This document shows positions 32,038 through 41,495 of a DNA stretch of 64,000 nt, one piece after another; position 1 is the first letter of the stretch, and each line of letters begins with the position of its first letter. The notes beneath the pieces are model-generated. The model made no database searches. It had not been told where the DNA came from and was given only the letters and a program-made list of their open reading frames with translations. The translations under genes were made by a program, and so were the position numbers. Source of the stretch: a virus; IMG/VR virus record IMGVR_UViG_3300033553_000116, positions 50,247-114,246 of that record; one strand, written 5' to 3'.

Positions 32038-34233
32038 ATGTCTCTTTTGAAAATCAATGGTAATGGCGGATCGCCGCTACAAAATTTAGTAACTATGATC
32101 CAGACTGCTGCAACCGAAGGTGGTTCACAGTTTGCGTCTAAGAATGACACAAAGAACGTTCTTTCACTTGAAAGCTTGTCAGGACACGATCTTGAACAAG
32201 TACAGTCAAACGCTACACAAATTACTTCTAGCTTAAAAGAAATCTTTGGTAGTATTAGTGCTGGTGTATCTAACCTAGGTATGGAAGAATTAACTAGTAC
32301 TCAGCTTGAAGCTGGTACATTCGCAGCAATGGCTATGGGCGACGTCGCAACATACGCACAAGCCGCATTAGGTAGTAAAGCACCTTCTGGTAAAAACGTT
32401 ACTGTAATGGGCGCACAAACTTCTGGTATCGCTGGTAGCTTAGACTTCCGTGATGATTTCGCTATGGAAGCATTTGATGTTAAAGAATTAACAGCAATGA
32501 TCCCTTATTCAATCGCGTTCAACATCCAAGCTTCTCGTCAAGATGAGTTTTCTGAAACCTTCTACCCAACAGTAGTTGTATCTCCTGACATGGGTGGTAT
32601 GGATGTAACTGTTGAACAAGTAACTGTATTCAACACTGTACAACACAAAACAAGTGGTGTTCCTACTGACTTCAACCAGCGTAACTTGCTTGAAGCTGTT
32701 GGTGATTACACTATCCTTGCTGATGAGTCTACTGCACTTGTACCTTTCGTACAGCCTGATGATTCTAACTTAACTAACTTCGTTGACGCAGCACTTATTG
32801 CTACAACTGACCGTATCATCGCTGGTGTTTCTGTTACAACAGCTCCTTTGAAAGTTGGTAAGTCAATCGACCTTATTGGTGTATCTAACCATCCTGGTCT
32901 TATTGGTAATGGTGTTCTTGATTCTACTGATGCCATTGATAGTCGTTTATTCCTTGAACAGTTAGTTTTCTCTAACCCGTTTTTAGATGGTACCACTCCT
33001 GCAACTGACGTATTCAAGTTTAACGTATCTCGTTTACCACGTAACGCATTCCTTGATTCTATCGAAGGTGCTGGTCGTGAAATGCAATTGAACTTCCGTT
33101 CAGATGCAATCGTATTAAACAAAGCTACATTGGCTGCTGATGGAACAGTTCCTGCTTCTATCCAAGCTGTTATTGATGCTGACTACACTGTTCGTCTACA
33201 GACTAACATTAGTGGTAATGCACATGTTGAATTCGGTACTGTTGAAGTATTCGCTGGTTCAATCTCTGTTCTTGATATCATCGACGTTGATGGTAACGAA
33301 ATCTCTAAAACAACTGGTGCTGGTCTTGCGATCGTCAACAGCTTGCTTGAAATCAAACTAGAAGGTTATGTATTAGGCGCTTCGCGTACTAACAGTAACA
33401 GACGTACTAAAGGTCTATTGTTAAACACTAACTTACAGACTGAGCGTTTTGCTATTCCTCTTGGTGCTCCGATTTCAGCTCCTAGCCCTATCGGTTCAGA
33501 TCGTGATACTCGTGACCTTGAGTCATTGATCACTGCTGCACGTATCCGTAACTCTAACAATGCTGTAACAACATTGTTGAACTACGCTGATGCACTTCGT
33601 GTATACGTTTCTAACGCTCGTAAGGGTAATGGTAATGTACAAATTGAAGGTGTTGCACGACACGTTGTTACTCCGTTCTATCAAGAAGTTGACTTGAACT
33701 TAGTAGAAGCTATGAACTCTATTCGATCTAAAGATCGTGCTGAAGATATCTCATCAGCGTTGATTAACACAGTAAACGATATTGCTTACCGCATGTACCG
33801 TGAGTCTGCGTATCAGCCTGCTCTTGATGCTTCATCAATGGGTGCTAAGAAGCCTCGTCTTCTAATCGGTACTGATACTGTTCTACAGCGTCACTTAATG
33901 ATTGGCGGTGATACTCGTACTTTCGGTATGACTTTCAATGATGCTAAGATCGTTAGTTCATTCGATGCTCGTATGGCTAACACTATTATCGTTACTTTCT
34001 CTCGAGATGGTGCTGATGGTACAGCTGATCCACTAAGCTTCGGTAACCACGGTTGGATTCCTGAGCTAACTACTACAATGTCTGTCACTCGTGATGGTGC
34101 AATGTATCAAGAAGCGATGGTTCAACCACGTTCACGCCACGTAAACAACTTACCAGTAATGGCTAAGATTAATGTTACTGGTCTAGAAGAAGTAATGTCT
34201 AAGAAAACTGTAGCTCCTAAACAAGCTGTATAA
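32038..34233 (+). CDS. Major capsid protein (phiKZ gp120 type)
   Basis: 731 residues, close to phiKZ gp120. Features shared with that family are the segment FNIQASRQDEFSETFYPTVVVSPDMGGMDVTV (about 157-188), the FGMTFNDAKIV region and the long beta-rich middle. The N-terminal 100 or so residues are helical and likely a propeptide removed by the prohead protease. Codon choice differs from neighbours (more GAC, TTC, ATC and CGT), as expected for a very highly expressed gene. GAAGGACTGAGAAAT is the ribosome binding site. A terminator follows. Confidence 0.9.
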   Translation: MSLLKINGNGGSPLQNLVTMIQTAATEGGSQFASKNDTKNVLSLESLSGHDLEQVQSNATQITSSLKEIFGSISAGVSNLGMEELTSTQLEAGTFAAMAMGDVATYAQAALGSKAPSGKNVTVMGAQTSGIAGSLDFRDDFAMEAFDVKELTAMIPYSIAFNIQASRQDEFSETFYPTVVVSPDMGGMDVTVEQVTVFNTVQHKTSGVPTDFNQRNLLEAVGDYTILADESTALVPFVQPDDSNLTNFVDAALIATTDRIIAGVSVTTAPLKVGKSIDLIGVSNHPGLIGNGVLDSTDAIDSRLFLEQLVFSNPFLDGTTPATDVFKFNVSRLPRNAFLDSIEGAGREMQLNFRSDAIVLNKATLAADGTVPASIQAVIDADYTVRLQTNISGNAHVEFGTVEVFAGSISVLDIIDVDGNEISKTTGAGLAIVNSLLEIKLEGYVLGASRTNSNRRTKGLLLNTNLQTERFAIPLGAPISAPSPIGSDRDTRDLESLITAARIRNSNNAVTTLLNYADALRVYVSNARKGNGNVQIEGVARHVVTPFYQEVDLNLVEAMNSIRSKDRAEDISSALINTVNDIAYRMYRESAYQPALDASSMGAKKPRLLIGTDTVLQRHLMIGGDTRTFGMTFNDAKIVSSFDARMANTIIVTFSRDGADGTADPLSFGNHGWIPELTTTMSVTRDGAMYQEAMVQPRSRHVNNLPVMAKINVTGLEEVMSKKTVAPKQAV

Positions 34234-34275
34234 GTATTAGTCTTTACTCAGTCCTAAGTGGGACTATTTAAAGTG

Positions 34276-34310
34276 AGGGAAACAGGGCTTCGGCTCTGTT
34301 TCCCTTTATG
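34276..34310 (+). terminator. Strong hairpin terminator after capsid gene
   Basis: Stem AGGGAAACAG...CTGTTTCCCT with an inner GCTTCGGC cap, followed by TTATGCCGCATTGAT; part of that tail is repeated from 5866. Confidence 0.9.
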
Positions 34311-34339
34311 CCGCATTGATTCTATTGGAAAATATTTCA

Positions 34340-34366
34340 GCACTACATTATTAAATTGATGTAATA
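34340..34366 (+). promoter_or_regulatory. Degenerate early promoter-like site
   Basis: TACATTAT at 34344-34351 in TTTCAGCACTACATTATTAA. The left flank CAGCACTA is that of the 1970 copy, but two core bases differ. It lies about 45 bases before the gene at 34395. Confidence 0.35.
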
Positions 34367-34394
34367 AACTAATATATTTAAAGGTGATTTCAAA

Positions 34395-35555
34395 ATGGCC
34401 AAAAGACCACCGAAACGATCAATTAAAAGCAGTACGTTATCTAGATATGATAATGTCCAGGTCTCAGCCGATATACAAGCCAATGGACGTGATTCATTTG
34501 AGGTATATTCAAGATCATTACACGAGAAGGGAAAGTCATCAAGTAGAGAAATTATTTACATGAATAGGACCAAGGGTGATATTACTATCGGGGAACGCTG
34601 TGGCATAATGCAGACAATTCCTGGATCACCTATGAATACAGAAGGCGTAGTACTTGTTAAAGTAATTACCAAATGGATGCCCCAACATGTAAATCTATAC
34701 ATGGGTAACGTATCCCATAGTGATTCAGCTGAGGCTGAGGAACTTCTTATAGCTCATGAAAATAGAGTTGATAACATGGGTAAGGTTGAATTTAGCATTA
34801 CATACACAATACCTGAGGAGGATATTGATACATCTACAGGTACTTTATATGTTAGACAGTTAGATATAAATCTATCTAAGGCCTGTGTCCAGTCTACTGC
34901 GTATCATCCATATTCAGATAGAGGTGAGCAATTTGCAACTACTGAAGCATTTGCAAATAGGTTGAGTACGGGGGCAATGGTTTTTGGTGTAACTATAGTA
35001 GATTCATCACGTGGTTTTGGGGCTAGATACGTAAACTTAGGTGACCGTGTCTTTAAAATAACTCCACGTATCAATTTTAATAAACGTGATGGCATTTATA
35101 TAACTACAGCAGGAGAAGTTAAAAATGGTTCTGATAGAGGTGCACCAATGGACACTCTGGTATATTCATTTGAATATGCAAACGAATCACTAAAAAGATT
35201 ACTCTTTAAGACAATGGATGAAGCCAAGCACTTTGGTAATGCTGAGTTACAGCACGAATATGAAATGAAAGAAAAGGATCATGTATTAAAAGAAAGGGAT
35301 TATGATCTAAAAGAACAAGACTATATTCACCGAATTAATCTTCTAGAACAGAAAGGACGCTCCGATGTACAGAAACTTGAACTTACAAAAGCTAGCGAAG
35401 ACGAATCAAGACAAACCGCCACAATAAAGAATAAATTAGATATAACCTCAGCATCGGCCAAAAGTCAAAGTGATATGTTTAAAGCTTCTGCAGTTGCAGT
35501 GACTACTATTCTTGGTCTAGTAGGTCTGTGGGTTAAATATAAATCCAGTCAGTAG
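34395..35555 (+). CDS. Unknown protein with C-terminal coiled coil and membrane anchor
   Basis: 386 residues. Residues 1-270 are beta-rich, with no known family. From 275 to 350 it is a highly charged coiled coil (EYEMKEKDHVLKERDYDLKEQDY), and residues 366-382 (ASAVAVTTILGLVGLWV) form a transmembrane helix near the end. It could tether a complex to a membrane during infection. It lies between the capsid and RNAP genes, in a separate transcription unit. Confidence 0.75.
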   Translation: MAKRPPKRSIKSSTLSRYDNVQVSADIQANGRDSFEVYSRSLHEKGKSSSREIIYMNRTKGDITIGERCGIMQTIPGSPMNTEGVVLVKVITKWMPQHVNLYMGNVSHSDSAEAEELLIAHENRVDNMGKVEFSITYTIPEEDIDTSTGTLYVRQLDINLSKACVQSTAYHPYSDRGEQFATTEAFANRLSTGAMVFGVTIVDSSRGFGARYVNLGDRVFKITPRINFNKRDGIYITTAGEVKNGSDRGAPMDTLVYSFEYANESLKRLLFKTMDEAKHFGNAELQHEYEMKEKDHVLKERDYDLKEQDYIHRINLLEQKGRSDVQKLELTKASEDESRQTATIKNKLDITSASAKSQSDMFKASAVAVTTILGLVGLWVKYKSSQ

Positions 35556-35567
35556 AAAGGGATAACG

Positions 35568-37190
35568 GTGGATAAATTACTCTTCGATTTAGTAAACGAT
35601 GAAATACCAAAAATGAATAGATCTTTAGTCGATGGATTGGCTGTAAGTGAAATTAAGTTTGTTGAACAGTATATTGATAATATTGTTCGATGTGCGCAAG
35701 AGGTATTTCCAGAGGGATTGACTTATAAAGATTACAGAAGACTAACTCCATTGGAAGAGTTCCTCAAAGTAACAGAGCCACGTGGTTCTAATAAGTCAAT
35801 ATTTGATGTAGCACGAACAGATGTGTACATGATTTCATTAGAATTTGATTTTAAGGGAGAGTCTATTTCTAAACCATTATACTTACCGTTCTGTAGGGAT
35901 GGTGGTGTTATGGCTATTAGGGGTGCAACATTTGCAATATCTCCAGTGATTGCAGATAAGGGAATTTCGATTACATCTTCCAGTGTATTCATACAAATTC
36001 CAAAGTCTAAGATGACATTCAAACGCATTCGTCATCACTTCATGTTAAATGGACAACGTCGTAGTCCTAACATTGTTTATTCGTGGTTACACAATCGTAA
36101 TCGTAAAGCAACCAATGGCGTAGGTAAACCATTGATTAATATGAATACCTGCTTAGTGCATTATCTATTTGCTAAGTATGGAGTTAAAGAAACATTCAAG
36201 CGTTTCTGTGATATCGATATTAAAATCGGTAATGAAGAAATTAATGAAGATACGTATCCACAAAAGGATTGGGTAATATGTAAGTCTATTGAATTAAAGC
36301 CTAAGGGAATTAAGAGTAAGATTTATACCCCAACTACAATAAGAGCAGCTATACGTAGTTGTGACTTTGATGCCATTACAGAAAGTATGGTTGGTGGACT
36401 ATTCTACATTTTGGATCATTTCCCAAATCGAATAGCGGCAGAGTTTATTGATGGTACGGAACATGAAATCAGAATGTGGCGTGTTTTATTAGGACTGGTC
36501 ATTGGTGGTATCACTGGTGGTGAGGGTGCTATAAAGAAGGGTATGGATGAGCACATGGATTCACTGGATAGTTATATTGATCCAGCGGCCAAAGCGTTCT
36601 TAATGCAAGGTGACATTTATGTTGATGACTTGTACCAGTTACTTAACCACGTAATTCAATTATTATCAGGTATGGTAATACAACCCGCTGAAGCAACAGC
36701 TAGCTTATATGACAAACAGCTATTAGTTCTAAGATATATTCTCCAAGATATTAACGATGGTATCTTTAGAATGTTATTTAGTCTTAAGAACACTGCTGGT
36801 AAGAAAGAGTTAAACTTTAATGATGTTAGAAATATCATTAGAAATAGACCGCCAACAGATATAGTAGCTAAGATGAATGGACATGGTGAAGTTAACAGTA
36901 TTTCATCGCCTGGAGACAATAAGTTCTTTAAGGTTACATCTAATGTAATCCTACAGACAGATTCAGGATCACCAACAAAGTCTGGTAAAGCAGCTACAGT
37001 CGATGCTTCTAAGTTTCTACATGCATCCATTGCGGAAGTGGGTAGTTATATTACATTACCAAAGAGTGAACCTACGGGTAGGTCTCGTATTAATCCATGG
37101 CTAAGTTTAAATAGCGATGGGTTTATTGAACGTGACCCTATGAAGAAACAACTTCTAGATCAAGCTCAGATAAAATTTAACAGAGATTAG
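35568..37190 (+). CDS. RNA polymerase beta-subunit N-terminal part (phiKZ gp123 type)
   Basis: 540 residues, GTG start with AAAGGGATAAC before it. phiKZ-like phages carry a multi-subunit RNA polymerase in separate genes; gp123 is the N-terminal piece of beta in the non-virion enzyme and lies just after the capsid gene, as here. In this protein LPFCRDGGVMAIRGATFAISPVIADKGISI (about 105-135) corresponds to the beta segment that in bacteria reads 'G.FiInG.ErViVsQ.hrSPGv', and SLYDKQLLVLRYILQDINDGIFRMLF resembles the later beta region. No catalytic metal site belongs to this part. The match is by pattern and synteny, not by alignment. Confidence 0.65.
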   Translation: MDKLLFDLVNDEIPKMNRSLVDGLAVSEIKFVEQYIDNIVRCAQEVFPEGLTYKDYRRLTPLEEFLKVTEPRGSNKSIFDVARTDVYMISLEFDFKGESISKPLYLPFCRDGGVMAIRGATFAISPVIADKGISITSSSVFIQIPKSKMTFKRIRHHFMLNGQRRSPNIVYSWLHNRNRKATNGVGKPLINMNTCLVHYLFAKYGVKETFKRFCDIDIKIGNEEINEDTYPQKDWVICKSIELKPKGIKSKIYTPTTIRAAIRSCDFDAITESMVGGLFYILDHFPNRIAAEFIDGTEHEIRMWRVLLGLVIGGITGGEGAIKKGMDEHMDSLDSYIDPAAKAFLMQGDIYVDDLYQLLNHVIQLLSGMVIQPAEATASLYDKQLLVLRYILQDINDGIFRMLFSLKNTAGKKELNFNDVRNIIRNRPPTDIVAKMNGHGEVNSISSPGDNKFFKVTSNVILQTDSGSPTKSGKAATVDASKFLHASIAEVGSYITLPKSEPTGRSRINPWLSLNSDGFIERDPMKKQLLDQAQIKFNRD

Positions 37191-37197
37191 CATAAAG

Positions 37198-37226
37198 CCC
37201 TCCTCGTTTCGGAGGAGGGTAATATG
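37198..37226 (+). terminator. Hairpin terminator flanked by GCATAA and TATGC
   Basis: CCCTCCTC / GAGGAGGG stem, GCATAAAG on its left and TAATATGCC on its right. Confidence 0.85.
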
Positions 37227-37253
37227 CCTTAAATAATAAAAAGGAACTAGGCC

Positions 37254-39479
37254 ATGAACCATAACCAAGGTGGCGGACTACCTGTGAGCGCAACACAGCT
37301 TAATCAACAAATGTATATCCAAGGTTTACCTAATAATATTCCTTTTCAACCACAAGTTCCATTATCCCAAAATGCGCAAACCTTTGCACAAGAAGCATTA
37401 GGTATCTTCTTACAAGAGCTACAGGATAAAGCATCTAAAAATCCAGCTCGTATTTTCTTATTCAACTTCTTAAGCCGTAACAACTATCAGAATAATGAAT
37501 TCAATGAAATCTTTATCAGTCTAACTGAATACATTGAAGCATTGGTTATGTTAAAGGGTATGCCAGTACGTCAGGCTATGCAAGACGCGGCTTCTGATCT
37601 ATGCTCTATGATGTCATCGATATATGTGTTAAAGTTCCAGCAGCTACAACAGATGCTCGATCAGAACGCATTGAATGCAGCACAGGGCTGGGCTCAGACT
37701 TATAATGATGTCCGTGGTTTCATTGATGGATATTCCCGTCAGCAACAACCAGGTGGCGGTCAACAGCAACAACAAGGTTGGGGTGGTCAAGGTCAACAAC
37801 AGAATCAGGGGTTCGGTCCATCTGGACAACAAGACGCTTGGCGTTCAGGCAATACACAAGAGGCTTGGCGTTCAGGCCAACCACAGGGATTTGGTCCTGC
37901 TACAGGTGGGCAAGGTTTCGGTGGACAAGGTCAGGGTCAAGGGTTTGGTGGACGTGGCCAGCCACAAGGTTTCGGTCCTGCAACAGGGGGTCAAGGTTTT
38001 GGTGGTGGACATGCAATGAATAATAGTGCGAATATGTTTTCTGACGGCAATCTTAATACTGATTCAGGTGGTGGTAGTGGACGTGGTCGTGAATTCGGCA
38101 CATCTCTTAAACCAAGAAATGCAGCAGTGAAAGATTCTTTTTCTAATTATAGTGAGGCACAACGTAGTACTGATAATGATGCTTGGGCTGCAGAAGCTAA
38201 TAGACATCTTAATGACGGGGCATCTGGTAGACGTGGGGGTAACCAATCTACATCTAATTGGGGAACGGATCCTAATGAAGAAAACTTCTTAGCAGAACCT
38301 TTCGCTGAATTACCTGCAGAACGTTTGTTCGATAGAATGGATACCAATGATGGTAAGGTAGCAACTGCAGCTCATCTTACCGATAAGAAAAAGGTATTCA
38401 CACCACAGCACCCTTACTCATTGGCGTTTGATCCTACACGTCAAGTTAAATATATCGTTGAGGATTCCATCTCTGGAATGACTTACGAATCAATCATAGC
38501 AATGGAGGAAGGTATGGATTACCTAAAACATGAAATGGATCCTGCAATACGTGGGTCGGTAGTAACACCTAATGACGGCGTCTCTGTTCCTAACTGGAAG
38601 CCTGTTTACGATAAAACAAGCAAGGACGATTTAACTGAAGCGGAGTTAGTTGAATTCCGTGATATTACTACGGTTAATGTTCCTTCTCCAGTCTTTAATA
38701 ATAATCATGCTTATTTACAAGTAATGAAAACATTAATTAAGAAAGGTTCTATCTTACCTGACGATACTGTTGAATATACATTTACAACAGCTGATGTGAT
38801 GTTTGAATTAGTTAACCCACAAAAGGTACATACTTACTTTGAAGATCTTATTCTAATTAAGACTGTAGACAAGTATGTAATTCATCTTGCTAAGTTAGCT
38901 AATGATCCTAGCTTCCCTACTCACATTTTAGTCAAGTTAGTTAAACGTGCAACTGATGCATTGAATACCGTTCTTTCTAAAGGTATGGGTCTTGATTGGG
39001 AAATCGAAAGCATCATTGAAGATTGGCTAGATCTTAAGGATCTATTCGCTGAACGTTTCGGTGAAGAACAATGTGCACACCTTTTAGATGTACTAAACTC
39101 TACAGGTTCTAAACCAATTATTTATTCAACGGTTCTGATTGACGGTGCTGTACGAGATGAGTTCTTAAAAGGTCAAGACTTTAATGGTACTGAATATGAA
39201 AACTACATGGAAAACTTATTTGTTATCGGTGATAAGATTCAGGTCACTACTGTCCCATACTTAGCTTCTGATTTATCTATTAGTTTAGAAGAAAAGGGTA
39301 GCGCTGTACTGAAGTCACATTTGCCTGAATTATTTAAAGGACTTAAAGGCATGGCAGAACGAGCAGATAAACAGGCTCCTGTATCTCATATTTATTTAGT
39401 CACTAAGGATTTAGTAGAACTAGAAGTCAATGTCGGTATTCTCGGTAAAGATTTCTATATCCTTTCAGAAAATAAATAA
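37254..39479 (+). CDS. Large Gly/Gln-rich low-complexity protein
   Basis: 741 residues. Residues 1-160 are helical. From about 160 to 260 the sequence is almost only Gly, Gln and Phe with repeats such as QPQGFGPATGGQGFGG (twice) and DAWRSG/EAWRSG. The remaining 450 residues are a folded alpha/beta region with no motif I recognise. Low-complexity tracts of this type in other proteins favour self-association or condensates. Its position between RNAP and head genes suggests a structural or assembly role. AAAGGAACTAGGCC precedes the start. Confidence 0.85.
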   Translation: MNHNQGGGLPVSATQLNQQMYIQGLPNNIPFQPQVPLSQNAQTFAQEALGIFLQELQDKASKNPARIFLFNFLSRNNYQNNEFNEIFISLTEYIEALVMLKGMPVRQAMQDAASDLCSMMSSIYVLKFQQLQQMLDQNALNAAQGWAQTYNDVRGFIDGYSRQQQPGGGQQQQQGWGGQGQQQNQGFGPSGQQDAWRSGNTQEAWRSGQPQGFGPATGGQGFGGQGQGQGFGGRGQPQGFGPATGGQGFGGGHAMNNSANMFSDGNLNTDSGGGSGRGREFGTSLKPRNAAVKDSFSNYSEAQRSTDNDAWAAEANRHLNDGASGRRGGNQSTSNWGTDPNEENFLAEPFAELPAERLFDRMDTNDGKVATAAHLTDKKKVFTPQHPYSLAFDPTRQVKYIVEDSISGMTYESIIAMEEGMDYLKHEMDPAIRGSVVTPNDGVSVPNWKPVYDKTSKDDLTEAELVEFRDITTVNVPSPVFNNNHAYLQVMKTLIKKGSILPDDTVEYTFTTADVMFELVNPQKVHTYFEDLILIKTVDKYVIHLAKLANDPSFPTHILVKLVKRATDALNTVLSKGMGLDWEIESIIEDWLDLKDLFAERFGEEQCAHLLDVLNSTGSKPIIYSTVLIDGAVRDEFLKGQDFNGTEYENYMENLFVIGDKIQVTTVPYLASDLSISLEEKGSAVLKSHLPELFKGLKGMAERADKQAPVSHIYLVTKDLVELEVNVGILGKDFYILSENK

Positions 39480-39497
39480 TTAAAGTTTATCAAACAG

Positions 39498-39514
39498 TGG
39501 GTACCTAGTACCCA
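39498..39514 (+). terminator. Short inverted repeat
   Basis: TGGGTAC / GTACCCA with a three-base loop, no T run; it may be a weak terminator or an operator. Confidence 0.4.
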
Positions 39515-39561
39515 TGTATAGACATTAACCAATATTAAAATATCAGGATAGGAGTCCTAAT

Positions 39562-39762
39562 ATGAGCACAGTACCACCAGTATTGGAAAAGACATCTAAC
39601 CGAGTCCTACATGGTCAATTAGTTGATCTAAAGGACGAAGTATCAAGTTGGCATCGTGAGACTGCTCCCATTGCATGTGATGGAATGATCACAATAGATT
39701 ACCGTAATTACAATAAACTGATTGCGCTGCTAAATTCTATAGATGAAAATTCTTTAATTTAA
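39562..39762 (+). CDS. Small unknown protein
   Basis: 66 residues; AGGATAGGAGTCCTAAT is the ribosome binding site. No domain is recognised. It lies alone between two stem-loops. Confidence 0.75.
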   Translation: MSTVPPVLEKTSNRVLHGQLVDLKDEVSSWHRETAPIACDGMITIDYRNYNKLIALLNSIDENSLI

Positions 39763-39780
39763 TAATAATATTAAAAAGAG

Positions 39781-39808
39781 GGTGGGTAGCACCTACCTTT
39801 TTTTTTTT
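39781..39808 (+). terminator. Hairpin terminator with T run
   Basis: GGTGGGT / ACCTACC stem (one G.U) followed by ten T residues. Confidence 0.85.
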
Positions 39809-39824
39809 ATCTTTAGGATGTAAT

Positions 39825-40448
39825 ATGGCTAAAAAATTAGATATAAGTAAATACGATTCCCCAGTAGTATCTGCTGAAGGAATCAGCGATGCAGTAGAAG
39901 AGATTGAATATGACTTCTATATTAAGGTAGATGACTTTGACCAACTAGCTAGTGCTAAATCAATGGTTGAGCAAGAGCAATGGAACATCCCATTTATCAA
40001 GACATCTATAACTGCTGAGGTACGTGTTAGAAAATGCGTATGTCCTACAGGTACTACGTTTGAACTTACAAACAAGATTAACATTGATGGTCTTGATGGT
40101 AAGTGGGAACTAGAGCGGGATATAGAAAGACATCACTTCGAAGAAATCAAAGCGTTATCTAAACAGGGCATGACTAAGAATCGTTATTACTACCCTATTA
40201 ATGGTACAGATATGGTTTGGGAAGTTGATGTGTTCTTTGATGATAAGGGTAAGCCTATCCCATGGGTTAAGATTGACTTAGAAGTACATTCACGACTTAG
40301 TGCAGCTGATATTCCACCTTTACCTATTACTGGTTCTCAGGTTATCATGGCACAACGTGGTGAGCGTACTGCTGAAGAAGAGGCTTTGGTTAATAAGCTT
40401 TATAAGCAGACATACGTTAGACGTAAAGCTGCTGAGGAGAGAGCATGA
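39825..40448 (+). CDS. CYTH-like domain protein
   Basis: 207 residues. The order EYDFYIKVDDFDQL, AEVRVRKC, TFELTNKI, MTKNRYYYPINGTDMVWEVDVFFDDKGKPIPWVKIDLEV matches the CYTH fold (class IV adenylyl cyclase/thiamine triphosphatase tunnel): alternating charged strands with 'R.R', 'E.t.K' and a final 'E/D.D.f....aEvE'. CYTH enzymes act on triphosphate-containing substrates with a metal ion. Which substrate, or whether it is catalytic in this phage, is unknown. It sits among head genes. TTTAGGATGTAAT precedes the start. Confidence 0.55.
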   Translation: MAKKLDISKYDSPVVSAEGISDAVEEIEYDFYIKVDDFDQLASAKSMVEQEQWNIPFIKTSITAEVRVRKCVCPTGTTFELTNKINIDGLDGKWELERDIERHHFEEIKALSKQGMTKNRYYYPINGTDMVWEVDVFFDDKGKPIPWVKIDLEVHSRLSAADIPPLPITGSQVIMAQRGERTAEEEALVNKLYKQTYVRRKAAEERA

Positions 40449-40473
40449 AAATTAATAGTAGGGGTGGAAACTA

Positions 40474-40941
40474 ATGTCGATTAAAGGATTGATGACAGTA
40501 GGTGCAATAGTTATGTTAGCTAGGCCATCTGCCCCCGTATTCAAACCACTAGAAACAACGGCATATACATACTTCCATAAGTTAGATGATCAGGGCATGT
40601 TGTTGAGTCCTACTACTGATACTACAATGGCACTGTTAACACCAGGTGTAATACAATACGGTACTACCACAATAGGTGCTGGAGCTACTACTGATACTAA
40701 ATTGGTACTTAGTACACCCGGGGTAATACAATACGGTATTATAGGTACTATGCCGACAGCTACCACCGATACTAAACTAGCCCTTAATACGCCCGGAGTA
40801 ATACAATACGGTATTATAGGCACTATGTCGGCAGCTACTACTGATACTAAATTGTTACTTGGGACACCAGGTGTAATACAATACGGTACTATAGGCACTA
40901 TGCCACCAGCTACCGCTCCATCATATATGACGGTATATTAA
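40474..40941 (+). CDS. Protein with four 25-residue repeats
   Basis: 155 residues. After a hydrophobic N-terminus (MSIKGLMTVGAIVMLARP), four tandem units with a period of exactly 75 bases (units begin TTDT.. and contain TPGVIQYG) fill residues 48-148. The DNA repeats are well preserved. They may form a beta-solenoid or fibrous shaft. No family is recognised. GTAGGGGTGGAAACTA precedes the start. Confidence 0.8.
   Translation: MSIKGLMTVGAIVMLARPSAPVFKPLETTAYTYFHKLDDQGMLLSPTTDTTMALLTPGVIQYGTTTIGAGATTDTKLVLSTPGVIQYGIIGTMPTATTDTKLALNTPGVIQYGIIGTMSAATTDTKLLLGTPGVIQYGTIGTMPPATAPSYMTVY
40614..40913 (+). repeat. Four tandem 75-bp repeats inside a gene
   Basis: Units share CCNGGNGTAATACAATACGG, with repeats of ACACC or ACGCC at 40639, 40714, 40789 and 40864, exactly 75 bases apart, so the reading frame is kept. 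Confidence 0.9.
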
Positions 40942-40961
40942 ATTAAAGGAAGCAATAAATA

Positions 40962-41462
40962 ATGGATACAGTTACATTTTACCCACCTGTTTACTCAGGA
41001 GTTACCAATACCTATGAAACACATGAAGGACTATTTGCTGAAGCATTCTATTTCTATAAAGAAAATCAAACTAGGGAAATGCATTTTTTTAAAGGAGTGC
41101 CTCCAACCGAAGCTGAGTTTTTAGAGTTCATGCCAGCAGATAGATCATCTGACTTACTAACCTCGGGAGATTTAGTTCCCGACAATCTAGCTCAGAGGTT
41201 ATATAACCCGAACGAGAAATTAGATAGTGACTGGTATGGTGTATTGACGAATGACGTTCCAATGCTTGGTGTAGCCAATGGATTAATGGAATGGATGGTA
41301 TTGGGGCTAGATGATCAGTGGATTATGGTACCAATGGTTATAGATATCACCGAGACAGGACCTTCTCCAGTTATCTTTATGGATCGCAATGTAGTACTTG
41401 GCGAGACCGTTAACTTAACATACCTCAATATATCAATCAACCCGTTTAAAGTCGGTGTTTAA
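40962..41462 (+). CDS. Unknown 166-residue acidic protein
   Basis: AAAGGAAGCAATAA precedes ATG 40962. Aromatic and acidic, beta-rich C-terminal half. No domain is recognised. Its place in the head/tail gene run suggests a virion component. Confidence 0.8.
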   Translation: MDTVTFYPPVYSGVTNTYETHEGLFAEAFYFYKENQTREMHFFKGVPPTEAEFLEFMPADRSSDLLTSGDLVPDNLAQRLYNPNEKLDSDWYGVLTNDVPMLGVANGLMEWMVLGLDDQWIMVPMVIDITETGPSPVIFMDRNVVLGETVNLTYLNISINPFKVGV

Positions 41463-41495
41463 TATGTTAAATAAAATACAAGGATACTCGCAATA

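Noticed and set aside
40590-40898. Open frame on the minus strand across the 75-bp repeats
   Set aside because: It is the mirror of the tandem repeats in the plus-strand gene and has no ribosome binding site.
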